Source: Candidatus Anammoxibacter sp.
GTDB lineage: Bacteria > Planctomycetota > Brocadiia > Brocadiales > Anammoxibacteraceae
NCBI GenBank assembly: GCA_021777055.1
Contig: JAIQZO010000036.1
Location: forward strand, 62,001-126,000
DNA length: 64,000 bases
Direction of reading: 5' to 3'
Shown: positions 25,576-34,975 of the stretch, piece by piece
Layout of the letters: each line of letters starts with the position of its first letter
How positions within the stretch are numbered: position 1 is the stretch's first letter
Notes under the pieces: model-generated
Database searches by the model: none
Told to the model about the DNA's origin: nothing
The model's input: only the letters and a program-made list of their open reading frames with translations
Made by a program: the position numbers and the translations under genes

Positions 25576-26694
25576 TTAACCCTCTTTTATCATACCGGAA
25601 ATTGGTACTGTAATTAAAGGTTGTATTTTGCTATTGGTAAAAATCTTCAACTCGCCATTAATTTTACCAACAGGTGCATTATCTTTTATAATAGTTTGTA
25701 CCTTAAATGTTTTCCTGCTACTCTTTGTCTCACTAATAGAGGTTCCAATAAAAGCGGGAGAGGCCTCTACTTTTTCTATCTTCACATCATTATTATATAT
25801 TATAGCAAATACGGGAAACACCCTCTCTTTCTTCTCAGGAATAACGCCACATGATATTCGTGGAGGATAAACGGATAGATCACCTATCACTTCACCATAA
25901 AAAGGGATTGTAAGTTTTTTCTGATTTTTACTGTTAGTAGAAACAAATATACTTCCATTAAAACGTCCGTAATCTGTATCTTCTTTCACCGAAGCAGTAA
26001 TTATATAACCATTTTCGTCCTCTTTCAGAGTGGGAATAACGCTCTGATTAGAGGATTCAACCTTTTCAATCTTTAGTTTAAGGTCTGTTCCTGACGTAAC
26101 TGATATCTCTTTTGTCGCGCCTTTCTCAAATGCCACTCGAGAAAAATCAACTCTCTTAGGGTTCACAACGACCTCTTCCAATATATTACCAAATATAGAC
26201 AACTTATATTTAGGGGTATCAGGGTCATTGGAATAAACAGTCACCCTTTTCTTTGCTTTCCCTGACCTGGATTGAGTGTTAAACGTTACTTTAACCTCAC
26301 CATATTCATTTTCCGGAATGTTTTTTGAACTTATGATTGCGGCGGTACAACCGCAAGAAGATTTAGCTTTTGTAATTTTCAATTCACCTTTACCATTATT
26401 CTTAAATCTAAAGGTATGCTCTACCTTACTTCCACTATAGACGTCACCAAAATCAAAGTCAGCTTCTTCAAAAAAAATATCAGGCATATCTATCTTAGGA
26501 AGGCCAACATCTGGGAGCTCCTCATTACCACTATTTGGGTCTTCAAGTCCTACCTGTTTCTCCGGGCTAGATGGAGCTGACTTTGTAATTGAAGCAGTAT
26601 TAGTCTCCTGTTTATCATTAGCTCTGGCAACACAACAAACCATAACAAAAAATGATACTAACATACAAGACTGAATAAATCTTAATTTCTTCAT
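25576..26694 (-). CDS. Exported DUF1573-domain protein
   Basis: A 372-residue secreted protein with a signal peptide (about 1-26, CMLVSFFVMVCCVARA). Residues about 72-170 are a DUF1573 domain, an immunoglobulin-like fold with the signature FDFGDVYSGSKVEHTFRFKN and the hallmark KSSCGCTAAII. The remaining 200 residues are further Ig-like beta segments (VDFSRVAFEKG; SCGVIPEKK). DUF1573 proteins are common in Bacteroidetes and planctomycetes, usually exported, with no proven role. It lies directly upstream of the tetraheme fusion on the same strand, suggesting a shared periplasmic function (inference). Confidence 0.85.
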   Translation of the reverse strand: MKKLRFIQSCMLVSFFVMVCCVARANDKQETNTASITKSAPSSPEKQVGLEDPNSGNEELPDVGLPKIDMPDIFFEEADFDFGDVYSGSKVEHTFRFKNNGKGELKITKAKSSCGCTAAIISSKNIPENEYGEVKVTFNTQSRSGKAKKRVTVYSNDPDTPKYKLSIFGNILEEVVVNPKRVDFSRVAFEKGATKEISVTSGTDLKLKIEKVESSNQSVIPTLKEDENGYIITASVKEDTDYGRFNGSIFVSTNSKNQKKLTIPFYGEVIGDLSVYPPRISCGVIPEKKERVFPVFAIIYNNDVKIEKVEASPAFIGTSISETKSSRKTFKVQTIIKDNAPVGKINGELKIFTNSKIQPLITVPISGMIKEG

Positions 26695-26958
26695 AATTAA
26701 TACACCTTTATACCTTTTTGTAATAAATTATCAATATTTACTATGGAATGGGACAAATGACGTAACATATTGTAAAACAATCACTTAATTTCTAACATTA
26801 TATCATACTGATGCACAATTGCAAAGTCTCATATCAATAATCATTTTTTTGAAAATTTTAAATTTTCTTGATTTAAATATTTTAGTAAGTATAATTAGAA
26901 AAATCAAATATCAATACTTTAGTTTTATAATTTAGAGGTTGGTATTTTTTGTATTCAT

Positions 26959-27033
26959 GCGGGTGTAGCTCAGTGGTAGAGCGTCACGTTGCCAACGTGG
27001 ATGTCGTGGGTTCGAACCCCATCACCCGCTCCA
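26959..27033 (+). tRNA. tRNA-Gly (anticodon GCC)
   Basis: A full cloverleaf: acceptor stem GCGGGTG/CACCCGC, D-arm with AGCTCAGTGGTAGAGC, anticodon stem TCACG/CGTGG around TTGCCAA (anticodon GCC at 26991-26993), T-arm GTGGG-TTCGAAC-CCCAT, discriminator T and an encoded CCA at 27031-27033. It lies 36 bases before tig. Confidence 0.97.
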
Positions 27034-27068
27034 ATGATATTTAATTTATTGTTTTATTTGACAATATT

Positions 27069-28358
27069 ATGCAAACAAAGATTGAAGAGCTGGGCACCTG
27101 TAAGAAAAAGATATCGATAGAGGTTAGCTGTGAAGAAATTAACAACGAGCTAGAAAAAGAGTTTGAAAAAATCAGTGAGAATGCGGCAGTTCCTGGCTTC
27201 AGAAAGGGCAAAGTTCCAAGAAGCCTGTTACAGAAAAGGTTTGGAAAGCATCTCGAAGGAGAGGTCAAACAGAATATAGTTAATAATTCGTACCAGGAAG
27301 CAATAGAAGAGAATAAGTTAGTACCGCTTGGTATGCCTGAATTTGGTGAAATTGATTTTGCATTAGACAAGCCGCTTAATTTTGACATAACTTTAGAGGT
27401 AAAGCCGGATTTCGAGGTCAAAGATTACAAAGGTTTAGAGGTCCACAAAAAAGCTACAAAGGTTACAGATAAAATGGTCGATGAAGAGCTTAAACGTTTA
27501 AGTTTAAGTCAATCTGAACTTTCAACTGTTAAATCAGGAACAATACGGAAAGGTGACCTCATTATATGTGATTTGAGCGTGGATGTTGAGGGGAAGTCTG
27601 TTTACCAGGACGACAATATTGATGTCTTTGTTTCAGGCAGCGTAATTGATGGAATTAATGTTCCTTCCATGGAAGAATCACTGTTGGGCCTAAAATCAGG
27701 AAATGAAGCCGTGGTAAAGGCAACATTGCCCAAAGACTACAGGGTTGCTGAGTTTTCAGAAAAAGAAGCCGACCTAAAAATAAAGGTCAATGAGATAAAG
27801 AGACAAAAAGCCGCTAAGGTCGATGATGAATTAGCAAAAAGTCTACAGTGCGATTCCCTTGAGGATTTAAAAGATAAACTGGAACTAGAGCTGGAAAAAC
27901 AGGAAAAAATGATTTCGCAAGCTGATATATATAAGCAGATCAATGATAAGCTTTTGGAGCTTGTGGATTTTGACTTACCCGAAGGCTTTGTTACTAGCAT
28001 GACAGAAGAGAGAGCCGAGAGATACAGATCTGACATGATAAAAAAGGGTGAACCATTAAACGAAGTTCAAGGTGTAGAGCAGGAAGTAAAGGAAAAGTCA
28101 GAAGGGGAAGTCATTAGAGAATCAAAGTTGTCATTTATTCATGAATATATAGCAAATGCAGAAAAGATTTTTGTTACAGATGATGAAGTAGAAAAAACAA
28201 TTGCAAATTATGCCCGCAATTACAATTTGACGATGGAAAAGATGTATAACTATCTTGAAAAGGTAGGTAGCCTGAGATCTATGAGGATTCAACTACGTGA
28301 AGACAAAACTATGGATTTCCTTGTCAAAGAAGCAAACATAATAGAAGATTCCAAATAA
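27069..28358 (+). CDS. tig: Trigger factor, ribosome-associated chaperone and prolyl isomerase
   Basis: Binds ribosomal protein L23 at the exit tunnel and shields nascent chains. The 429 residues match the family. The N-terminal ribosome-binding domain has the signature PGFRKGKVPRSLLQKRFG (about 43-60); the middle FKBP-type domain is about 155-240 (GDLIICDLSVDVEGK); the C-terminal half is the helical chaperone cradle, with a slightly long charged stretch (EQEVKEKSEGEVIRESKL). It lies 94 bases upstream of clpP, the classic tig-clpP order, although clpX is not next here. The start ATG at 27069 is close behind the tRNA gene, so the two could share a promoter. Confidence 0.96.
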   Translation: MQTKIEELGTCKKKISIEVSCEEINNELEKEFEKISENAAVPGFRKGKVPRSLLQKRFGKHLEGEVKQNIVNNSYQEAIEENKLVPLGMPEFGEIDFALDKPLNFDITLEVKPDFEVKDYKGLEVHKKATKVTDKMVDEELKRLSLSQSELSTVKSGTIRKGDLIICDLSVDVEGKSVYQDDNIDVFVSGSVIDGINVPSMEESLLGLKSGNEAVVKATLPKDYRVAEFSEKEADLKIKVNEIKRQKAAKVDDELAKSLQCDSLEDLKDKLELELEKQEKMISQADIYKQINDKLLELVDFDLPEGFVTSMTEERAERYRSDMIKKGEPLNEVQGVEQEVKEKSEGEVIRESKLSFIHEYIANAEKIFVTDDEVEKTIANYARNYNLTMEKMYNYLEKVGSLRSMRIQLREDKTMDFLVKEANIIEDSK

Positions 28359-28452
28359 TCTCGAAAACTAGTTAATTATAAAAGCTTTCAAACATTTTAT
28401 GTTTTAATATTATATATAATTAACTATAGCAATTATAATCCAAACCAAAAAA

Positions 28453-29085
28453 ATGAATAATAATTATAGCGCATCAAATATGTTGGTACCATTTGTTATC
28501 GAAAAAACCGGGTATGGAGAACGGCATTATGATATTTATTCCAGGCTACTTAAGGATCGTATCATTTTCATTGGATCTCCCATAGATGATAACATTTCAA
28601 ACCTTGTTATTGCTCAAATGCTTTTTCTGCAGAATGAAAACAAAAGTCAGGACATTAATATATATATAAACTCTCCTGGCGGATCAATAACAGCGGGCCT
28701 TGCTATCTATGATACTATGCAATTTGTAAAATGTGATGTTGCTACGTTCTGTATCGGACAAGCTTACAGTATGGGAGCTATTTTAATGGCAGCAGGTACC
28801 AAGGGCAAAAGGTTTAGTCTTCCACATACACGCATAATGTTACATCAGCCTTGGGGAGGAATGCAGGGAACGGCAACAGATATTGGAATACAGGCTGAAG
28901 AGATAATGCGAATGAAAACGGTACTTAACGAAATTCTATCCAAACACTCTAGTCAACCAATAGAAAAGGTAGAAGAAGATTTTGATAGAGACTTTTATAT
29001 GTCTCCAATTGAAGCAAAGGAGTACGGAATAGTTGACGAAGTTGTAGAGTCATTAAAAGACAAAGAGGAGAGCAAAGATCGTTGA
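28453..29085 (+). CDS. clpP: ATP-dependent Clp protease proteolytic subunit
   Basis: A serine protease that forms the tetradecameric chamber of ClpXP/ClpAP. The 210 residues contain the complete triad: Ser106 in GQAYSMGA, His131 in MLHQPWGG and Asp180 in DRDFYMS, each five residues before the E. coli numbers. The signature [20 protein letters not shown] is intact. The N-terminal part ([20 protein letters not shown]) matches the family's cleaved or docking segment. It follows tig on the same strand; no clpX follows, since the next gene, rsmE, converges on it. Confidence 0.97.
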   Translation: MNNNYSASNMLVPFVIEKTGYGERHYDIYSRLLKDRIIFIGSPIDDNISNLVIAQMLFLQNENKSQDINIYINSPGGSITAGLAIYDTMQFVKCDVATFCIGQAYSMGAILMAAGTKGKRFSLPHTRIMLHQPWGGMQGTATDIGIQAEEIMRMKTVLNEILSKHSSQPIEKVEEDFDRDFYMSPIEAKEYGIVDEVVESLKDKEESKDR

Positions 29086-29149
29086 TTTCAATACACAAAT
29101 GCATCCTCGGCATATTTCTGATATCTGAAGTAAGCAGTATTAATTAAGC

Positions 29150-29890
29150 TCAAAGAGCATACTCATATATCAACATGGATGCAACTGCAATAACTGCAGT
29201 TTCAATCCTAAGGACTTGGGATGTGAGTTTTGCTAAATCACATCCGAATTGTTCTGCCATTTCAACTTCTGATTGCGTAAATCCACCTTCTGGACCTATA
29301 ATACATAAAACCCTACTTGCATTTTGGTAATCTTTTATTACCTCCTTCAAAGGTCTCGATTTACTGTTTAATGTAAACATAATTGATAAATCATGCCTAC
29401 CAATTAAAGCTTCTAATTCATTGAATTTCAAGACATCAAGGATATTCGTCGTACAATTCCTACCACACTGCTTTGAGGCTTCAATAGTTATTTTCTGCCA
29501 CTTTTCCAACTTGTTATCAAAATTACTTCTTATAATACTCCTATCTGCAATTATGGGAACAAGGTTCTTCACTCCTAATTCTGAACATTTTTGAACAACG
29601 ATTTCTGATCGTTTACCTTTAGGTACAGAGAACGCCATAGTAATTTCCGTTGCAATCTCTATATTTGCACTCTCTACCTTTTCAATACCAATCCTGACCT
29701 TTTTTTCAGAACTCTTTCCATTCACAGAAATATCAATTATTTTCCCAAAACACTCTATTCCATTTCCGTTAAATAAAGAGACCCTATCTCCCAGCTTAAA
29801 CCGTTTTACATTTATCATATGATGCGCTTCCACACCATCGATAAAAACCTCTTTCCCCTTAAAATCCGACGAAACAAAGAAACGACTCAT
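29150..29890 (-). CDS. rsmE: 16S rRNA (uracil-1498-N3)-methyltransferase
   Basis: A SPOUT-class methyltransferase that uses SAM to methylate U1498 of 16S rRNA in the 30S subunit. The 246 residues match the family. An N-terminal PUA-like domain (about 1-70, HHMINVKRFKLGDRVSLFNG) is followed by the trefoil-knot domain with IIADRSI, the knot segment CIIGPEGGFTQSEVEMAEQ and the C-terminal LTSQVLRIETAVIAVASML, all standard. It is convergent with clpP, 64 bases apart. Confidence 0.94.
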   Translation of the reverse strand: MSRFFVSSDFKGKEVFIDGVEAHHMINVKRFKLGDRVSLFNGNGIECFGKIIDISVNGKSSEKKVRIGIEKVESANIEIATEITMAFSVPKGKRSEIVVQKCSELGVKNLVPIIADRSIIRSNFDNKLEKWQKITIEASKQCGRNCTTNILDVLKFNELEALIGRHDLSIMFTLNSKSRPLKEVIKDYQNASRVLCIIGPEGGFTQSEVEMAEQFGCDLAKLTSQVLRIETAVIAVASMLIYEYAL

Positions 29891-30080
29891 TTAACTCCCA
29901 TAGTAATTTATTATCTTCCAAATTTCGCTGTAAATTATTAATTGAGAATCGCCTTAGATAATTATTAGGCAAGATAAATCTGACACTCCACGGCATGTAA
30001 ATCTTTATTTTCTCCGAGTGCAAAATTTATTTTTGCAAATAGTAAAGAGCAAGATGCGTTAACGCCAACCCCACCTTTTC

Positions 30081-31757
30081 TTAAGCCATTCCGTCAATCA
30101 TCCTATGTATTGCTTCACCGGCAGGAACCATGGGGTAAACATTCTCTTCCTGTTCTGTTTTAAAATCCATAACAACAGGTCCTTCTATTTCAAATGCCCT
30201 TTTCAGGGCAGGGATCACATCATCCTTTCTTTCAACTAGAATTCCTGCAGCCCCATATGCTTCTGCAACCTTTACAAAATTCGGATTTCCATTTAAACGA
30301 GTGTTTGAGTACCGTTTCTCAAAAAATAAATCTTGCCATTGCCTTACCATTCCCAGGAATCCGTTATCAAGTATCGCAACCTTAACAGGAATGTTATAGT
30401 GAACAGCAGTACTTAGCTCCTGTATATTCATCTGGAAACTTCCGTCACCTGAAACGCAAACAACGTTTCTATCAGGAAATCCAAGTTTAGCGCCAATGGC
30501 GGCGGGAAACCCATATCCCATTGTTCCAAGTCCACCTGACGTTAATAATGTCCGTGGATTTGTATATGTATAATATTGGGAAGTCCACATCTGGTGCTGT
30601 CCCACATCAGTAGTAATTATTGCGTTATCACCAGCGATCTTATGTATCTGCTCTATTACATACTGCGGTTTAATATTTTCACCAGAATTATCGTATGCCA
30701 GAGGATGCTTTTTTTTCCAGTTAAACACTGTGTCTACCCACTCTTTTCGATCTACAAACTTCACGTATTTGTTTAGTTCTTCTAGAATTACCTTAGCATC
30801 ACCAACCACAGGAATATCTACCTTAATACTCTTGCTAATAGAAGTGGGATCTACATCAATATGTATGATCGTCGCATTAGGGGCAAAGTCATCAATACGC
30901 CCTGTTATTCTGTCATCAAATCTTGCTCCAATGGCGATAACACAATCAGAATTTGTGATAGTATAGTTTGCGTAAGCGGTCCCATGCATACCCAGCATTC
31001 CCAGAGATAGTTCGTCCGTTTCAGGAAAACATCCCAAGCCCAGCAATGTTGTTGTTACAGGTATATTGGTTTTCCTGGCAAGCTCTATTAATTGTTGTGA
31101 GGCTCCAGCAGTAATAACCCCCCCGCCTGCATAAATTACAGGTTTTTTGGATTCGTTAATTAAATCTGCGGCAAGCATAATTTGCTTTACATTTCCAAAA
31201 AAGCGAGGTTTATATCCCGGGAGATCAATCACATTTGACGACCCGCCACTGGCGCATCTATTTGTAGTAACATCACCTGGCAAATCAATAACAACCGGGC
31301 CATTCCTACCTGACCTGGCAATATAGAACGCCTCTCTGATAGTCTCTTCCAAATCTTTAACTTCTCTGACAAGAAAGCTGTGTTTTGTAACCGGCCTTGT
31401 AATACCTATTGTATCAGCTTCCTGAAACGCATCATTACCTATTAAGTGGGTCTTAACCTGGCCCGTAATTGCAACCATAGGGATGGAATCCATGAAGGCT
31501 GTAGCTATCGCCGTTGTTAAATTTGTTGCTCCCGGCCCGGACGTAGCCAAACAGACTCCCACTTTACCTGTTGCCCGTGCAAACCCATCAGCCGCGTGTC
31601 CGGCGGCTTGCTCATGCCTCGTCAAGATAAATTTTAATGGTGAATCATATAGGGTATCAAACAGAGGCAAAAGAACTCCACCCGGTATGCCAAAAACATA
31701 CTCCACACCCTCATTTATCAAAGAATCAATTAAAATTTGAGAACCAGTCTTATCCAT
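30081..31757 (-). CDS. ilvB: Acetolactate synthase, large subunit
   Basis: A thiamine-diphosphate enzyme that condenses two pyruvates (or pyruvate and 2-oxobutyrate) in valine, leucine and isoleucine synthesis. The 558 residues show the three-domain structure: N-terminal Pyr domain with the catalytic Glu in TRHEQAAGHAADGFAR, a central FAD-type domain, and the PP domain with GDGSFQMNIQEL...LDNGFLG for magnesium and ThDP binding. The family motif GPGATNLTTAIA is intact. The small regulatory subunit gene (ilvN) is not adjacent, which is unusual but seen elsewhere. The 490-base upstream stretch carries hairpins (31932-32010, 32131-32223) but no recognised leader peptide. Confidence 0.94.
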   Translation of the reverse strand: MDKTGSQILIDSLINEGVEYVFGIPGGVLLPLFDTLYDSPLKFILTRHEQAAGHAADGFARATGKVGVCLATSGPGATNLTTAIATAFMDSIPMVAITGQVKTHLIGNDAFQEADTIGITRPVTKHSFLVREVKDLEETIREAFYIARSGRNGPVVIDLPGDVTTNRCASGGSSNVIDLPGYKPRFFGNVKQIMLAADLINESKKPVIYAGGGVITAGASQQLIELARKTNIPVTTTLLGLGCFPETDELSLGMLGMHGTAYANYTITNSDCVIAIGARFDDRITGRIDDFAPNATIIHIDVDPTSISKSIKVDIPVVGDAKVILEELNKYVKFVDRKEWVDTVFNWKKKHPLAYDNSGENIKPQYVIEQIHKIAGDNAIITTDVGQHQMWTSQYYTYTNPRTLLTSGGLGTMGYGFPAAIGAKLGFPDRNVVCVSGDGSFQMNIQELSTAVHYNIPVKVAILDNGFLGMVRQWQDLFFEKRYSNTRLNGNPNFVKVAEAYGAAGILVERKDDVIPALKRAFEIEGPVVMDFKTEQEENVYPMVPAGEAIHRMIDGMA

Positions 31758-31931
31758 AATCTACTTTTGATTCAAGAAATCAGACGTTCTATTTGTATTT
31801 AAGATAAATCCCACATATCATCACGAATTAACAAGGAAAACAAATCTAGGTTAATCATGTTTTAAACAAACAAAACTGTCAGAAATTTCCAGTATTGAAT
31901 TTTTATGTTTATAATATTCTGTAAAATAAAA

Positions 31932-32010
31932 AAAGGCGTATAGTTAGCACTATGATATTCTTTTTCTTAGAATACAAAAAATATCAAATAAATGCAAACT
32001 TTACGCCTTT
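31932..32010. repeat. Nested hairpin upstream of ilvB
   Basis: AAAGGCGTA (31932-31940) and TACGCCTTT (32002-32010) form the outer stem; inside are weaker AT-rich pairs (GATATT with AATATC). It lies in the stretch between spoVG and ilvB and could belong to the ilvB leader. No T-run on the minus strand supports a terminator. Confidence 0.45.
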
Positions 32011-32130
32011 ATATTTATCTATTTTAAATAAAAAAATATGTACGTATGCAATAAATCCCACTTTAAATTTCTGTTTAAGTATAAGACGATAATCTTTGTA
32101 GATTTCATATAAAGGAGGGCAAAAAAATAT

Positions 32131-32223
32131 ATATAAGATAAAAGGCTAAAGAAAAAACCAGAAAATAATCAAAAAACATTATTTAATCGTTTTATCTTTA
32201 GACTTCAGTCTTTTATCTTATAT
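32131..32223 (-). terminator. Candidate terminator or repeat downstream of spoVG
   Basis: ATATAAGATAAAAGGCTAAAG (32131-32151, one 21-base arm) pairs with the inverse at 32203-32223, 19 of 21 positions, around a 51-base A/T-rich loop. On the minus strand a run of seven T (32121-32127) follows five bases after the stem, suiting termination of the ispE-spoVG transcript. The stem is AT-rich and the loop is long, so it may instead be a small palindromic repeat. Confidence 0.4.
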
Positions 32224-32250
32224 GAAAAACGCCTGCCCCCTACCCATAAT

Positions 32251-32769
32251 CTATGAAAATATTCCTGTTCCAAATTCACCTTTATCGTCTAATTCGCTAT
32301 CTTCATCGTTGTTGTTGTTGTCTTCGTCGTCGTCTCCATGTCCGTCTCCCATATCATCTGGTTCGTCATATTTAGGAGGTTTATAACCCGGCTGTCTGGA
32401 TTTCTCTACCTCTTCTTCGAAGGCAGAAAGGACTTTCTTCTCTATCTCGTCTCTACATTCTGAATTGATCGGATGAGCAGTATCTGCATAAAGTTTAAAT
32501 CTTCCACGGTCATTACTTTCTGCCCTATTTTCATCCAATTGAGCACCACAATCGTTACAATATTTTGCTCTGAGGTAGTTTTTACAACCGCATTTTTTGC
32601 ACTTATCAGTCAGTTTCCTGCTAGGCATTGCAACGAACGCCCCTCTAGTGCCTTCAATAACCTTTAAATCTCTAACAACAAAATCATTATCAATAGTAAT
32701 ACTGCAAAATGCCTGTAATCTATTTCTTCTCTCTTCGGTTAACTTAACCCTTACCTCAGTAATATTCAC
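32251..32769 (-). CDS. spoVG: SpoVG-family protein with an inserted zinc ribbon and acidic tail
   Basis: SpoVG proteins are small RNA/DNA-binding regulators of about 85-100 residues. This one has 172. Residues 1-53 ([37 protein letters not shown]) and 94-119 ([20 protein letters not shown]) are the normal fold, but between the strands, where the usual protein has a short loop, sits a zinc-ribbon insert: Cys57-x2-Cys60 and Cys71-x2-Cys74 ([19 protein letters not shown]). The last 50 residues are a disordered Asp/Glu/Asn-rich tail. The gene lies 51 bases after ispE on the same strand, as in the Bacillus ispE-spoVG region, so they are probably co-transcribed. Confidence 0.88.
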   Translation of the reverse strand: MNITEVRVKLTEERRNRLQAFCSITIDNDFVVRDLKVIEGTRGAFVAMPSRKLTDKCKKCGCKNYLRAKYCNDCGAQLDENRAESNDRGRFKLYADTAHPINSECRDEIEKKVLSAFEEEVEKSRQPGYKPPKYDEPDDMGDGHGDDDEDNNNNDEDSELDDKGEFGTGIFS

Positions 32770-32820
32770 GGTACGCCTTCCTCCTTAATTAACGTCAAAT
32801 TCATCATGTATTAAAACAAA

Positions 32821-33699
32821 TCACTTTACACTTGAGACAACAAATACCTTAGCTGAACATATTTCATTCAACTTTTCCCCAATCACTTCTGCATCGCACC
32901 TCCTCTCGCACAACCCAAACAAAGCTGAACCACTGCCAGATACCTGCACTCCACAGAAATCTTGCTTACCTAATAATTCCCGCAATTTTAAAAGATCTGG
33001 ATATAATCTGATTGCCGTAAACTCTAACCTATTATACAAAGATTTCCCTAAATCAGCAGCGTTAGTTTTTGACAATTGATTTAGAAAAAAATTAACATCT
33101 TTCATATCCTTTGTCAAGTCTAATTTCAAGTTTTGATATATATTTGCTGTGTTGATTTTAAGGTTTGGATAAATAATAACATATACGTATTCATTGTTAA
33201 CTGAAATCGGAGATACGATCTCCCCCCTACCTGTGCACAATCCAGTCTTCCCGTTAATAAAAAAAGGCACATCAGAGCCAATAGTACCTGCCATTTCCAC
33301 AAGCTCTATTGAGCTATAACCCGTTCCCCATAGCTGATTTAAGCCATTCAATGTCGCAGCGGCATCACTGCTCCCCCCACCTAACCCGGCACCAACGGGA
33401 ATCCTTTTTTTCAAACTTATTCTTACCCCATTTTTAATACCACTTCTATCCATAAAACAACGAGCAGCTTTCCATATCAAATTATCATTATTTGTTGGAA
33501 TATCATTGTCATCACAAACTATTAAAATACCACTGTCAGCCTCTTGTATCTCAATATCATCAAAAAGATCTATCTCTTGCATAACAGTAACCAACTCATG
33601 GTAACCATCTTCCCTTTTCCCTAATATTTCAAGAAACAGATTAATCTTTGCATAGGCCTTTAAACTTACTCTATTTACTCTCGAATCTTTTATCACCAT
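32821..33699 (-). CDS. ispE: 4-diphosphocytidyl-2-C-methyl-D-erythritol kinase
   Basis: A GHMP-family kinase of the MEP isoprenoid pathway; it phosphorylates the 2-hydroxyl of CDP-methylerythritol with ATP. The 292 residues match the family. Substrate side: SLKAYAKINLFLEILGKRED (N-terminal, with the conserved AKINL). ATP side: PVGAGLGGGSSDAAATLNGL glycine-rich loop, and the C-terminal VSGSGSALFGL motif. The gene leads the ispE-spoVG pair on the minus strand. Confidence 0.95.
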   Translation of the reverse strand: MVIKDSRVNRVSLKAYAKINLFLEILGKREDGYHELVTVMQEIDLFDDIEIQEADSGILIVCDDNDIPTNNDNLIWKAARCFMDRSGIKNGVRISLKKRIPVGAGLGGGSSDAAATLNGLNQLWGTGYSSIELVEMAGTIGSDVPFFINGKTGLCTGRGEIVSPISVNNEYVYVIIYPNLKINTANIYQNLKLDLTKDMKDVNFFLNQLSKTNAADLGKSLYNRLEFTAIRLYPDLLKLRELLGKQDFCGVQVSGSGSALFGLCERRCDAEVIGEKLNEICSAKVFVVSSVK

Positions 33700-34128
33700 T
33701 AAAAAACATACCCCAATCTAAAATTTACTCAAAGCTAGCACTAGTTACAACCCCAATGTAAATGCTAGTAAACACGATAGTGCTTCTTTATAAAAACTTC
33801 GTTTTTCTATATGACATTCAAGAAACAGAAGCAAGAAAAACAAGATTCGGAAAGTACATACAAATTTTACTACTAGTTAACATGGCAAAACAAAGCAAAC
33901 CCCATGCTTTTATTCTCTATTCTGTCTTACGAATTCAATATTCTAAACATTGCCATTTACATCTTGCTTTGCCGTGAATTATATTTAAATAAAAACCATC
34001 TTTCAATACCAAAATCATTTTCAAATTGACAATCATTTTTCCAATAACTATACTTGAGCGCTACATTAATAACATAGCACATAGGAATTGGCAATGAAGC
34101 ATGAGTAGATTATTTAAGAAAAGAAATT
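33700..34128. other. Gene-free divergent interval
   Basis: About 430 bases between ispE (minus) and the arsenate-reductase-like gene (plus). The 3' half has GAATTC/TATTCT words (33905-33945) that faintly resemble the repeat at 36784-36946. No promoter boxes or operator palindromes could be assigned with confidence. Confidence 0.35.
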
Positions 34129-34536
34129 ATGGCGGTATTAATGAAAAGAGTATTATTCGTATGTGTAGAGAATTCGTGTAGAAGCCAAATGGCTGAAGCC
34201 TTCGCTAAGATGTATGGTAAAAATGCGCTAGAATCATATAGTGCCGGTTCGCACCCTTCAGGTAAGGTAAATGAAAAAGCTATATCAGCCATGAATGAAG
34301 TTAAATATGATTTAAAGTCTCACTTTTCCAAATCCCTTGCCCAAATTCCAGATGTGGAATATGACTATGCAATAACCTTAGGGTGTGGAGATGAATGCCC
34401 TAATGTAATTGCAAAGCATAAGGTGGATTGGAAGATACCAGATCCTAAAGCAATGAATACTTACAATTTTGCACAAGTAAGAGAACTGATAAAAAATAAT
34501 GTTTTACTTCTAATTAAAGAAATTAAAAACGGTTAA
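34129..34536 (+). CDS. arsC: Arsenate reductase (thioredoxin-type) / low-molecular-weight tyrosine phosphatase fold
   Basis: A 135-residue protein with the CX5R phosphate loop at Cys12 (FVCVENSCRSQMAEAF), the typical N-terminal P-loop of thioredoxin-coupled ArsC and low-molecular-weight phosphatases. A second and third cysteine lie in TLGCGDECPNV, the place where pI258-type ArsC keeps its resolving cysteines, and the catalytic-Asp motif DWKIPDPKAM is present. The reaction would be arsenate to arsenite, with electrons from thioredoxin. The gene is the first of a plus-strand run and sits 21 bases before the GlmL-cluster genes, so it may be co-transcribed with them. Confidence 0.82.
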   Translation: MAVLMKRVLFVCVENSCRSQMAEAFAKMYGKNALESYSAGSHPSGKVNEKAISAMNEVKYDLKSHFSKSLAQIPDVEYDYAITLGCGDECPNVIAKHKVDWKIPDPKAMNTYNFAQVRELIKNNVLLLIKEIKNG

Positions 34537-34557
34537 AGATAAAAAAGGCCAGACATA

Positions 34558-34911
34558 TTGATTAAAGGTAAAATATCAAAGAAAACATTTCATAATTTCA
34601 CTAAAGAACTTAAACATGCATTTTATGTTGCAAAGCAGTCAGATTATGACAAGAATGTTAGTGATAATGAAAATGAGTTTTTAGCAGAACTTGCAGACGG
34701 TATCCTAAACAGGAAAATGGCTACACCGGCAATACTTTTTTTAGAGACATATCGTCCCCTCAATTTTATAGGCAATCAGTTAATGACCTTTTTCAGACCA
34801 TTTGCGTCAACTGTTTACCCTAAACACAAATATGATAAGATATTAACCGCATTAGAAAACAGAGGAAATATAGATAAACTTATCAAACTTATTGAAAAAA
34901 ACAGAATTTGA
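34558..34911 (+). CDS. Conserved small protein of the GlmL-like cluster, unknown function
   Basis: A 117-residue protein from a TTG start (no convincing Shine-Dalgarno). It has no signal and no clear membrane helix, but carries a central segment rich in hydrophobic residues, with NRKMATPAILFLETYRPLNF and IGNQLMTFFRPFA, and a C-terminal charged helix (ALENRGNIDKLIKLIEKNRI). This looks like a conserved family that I have seen near this gene set but cannot name. It lies 64 bases before the GlmL-like gene, probably in the same transcript. Confidence 0.6.
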   Translation: MIKGKISKKTFHNFTKELKHAFYVAKQSDYDKNVSDNENEFLAELADGILNRKMATPAILFLETYRPLNFIGNQLMTFFRPFASTVYPKHKYDKILTALENRGNIDKLIKLIEKNRI

Positions 34912-34975
34912 TAGATTTTTGACCGCTGCCATTTTGGTTTTTTGAAAGATTAGCGGAGAAACGTTTTTGTAAGAT

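Noticed and set aside
33762-33977. Open frame of 71 codons between ispE and arsC
   Set aside because: No ribosome site, low-complexity Tyr/Leu-rich product and repeat-like words in the DNA.
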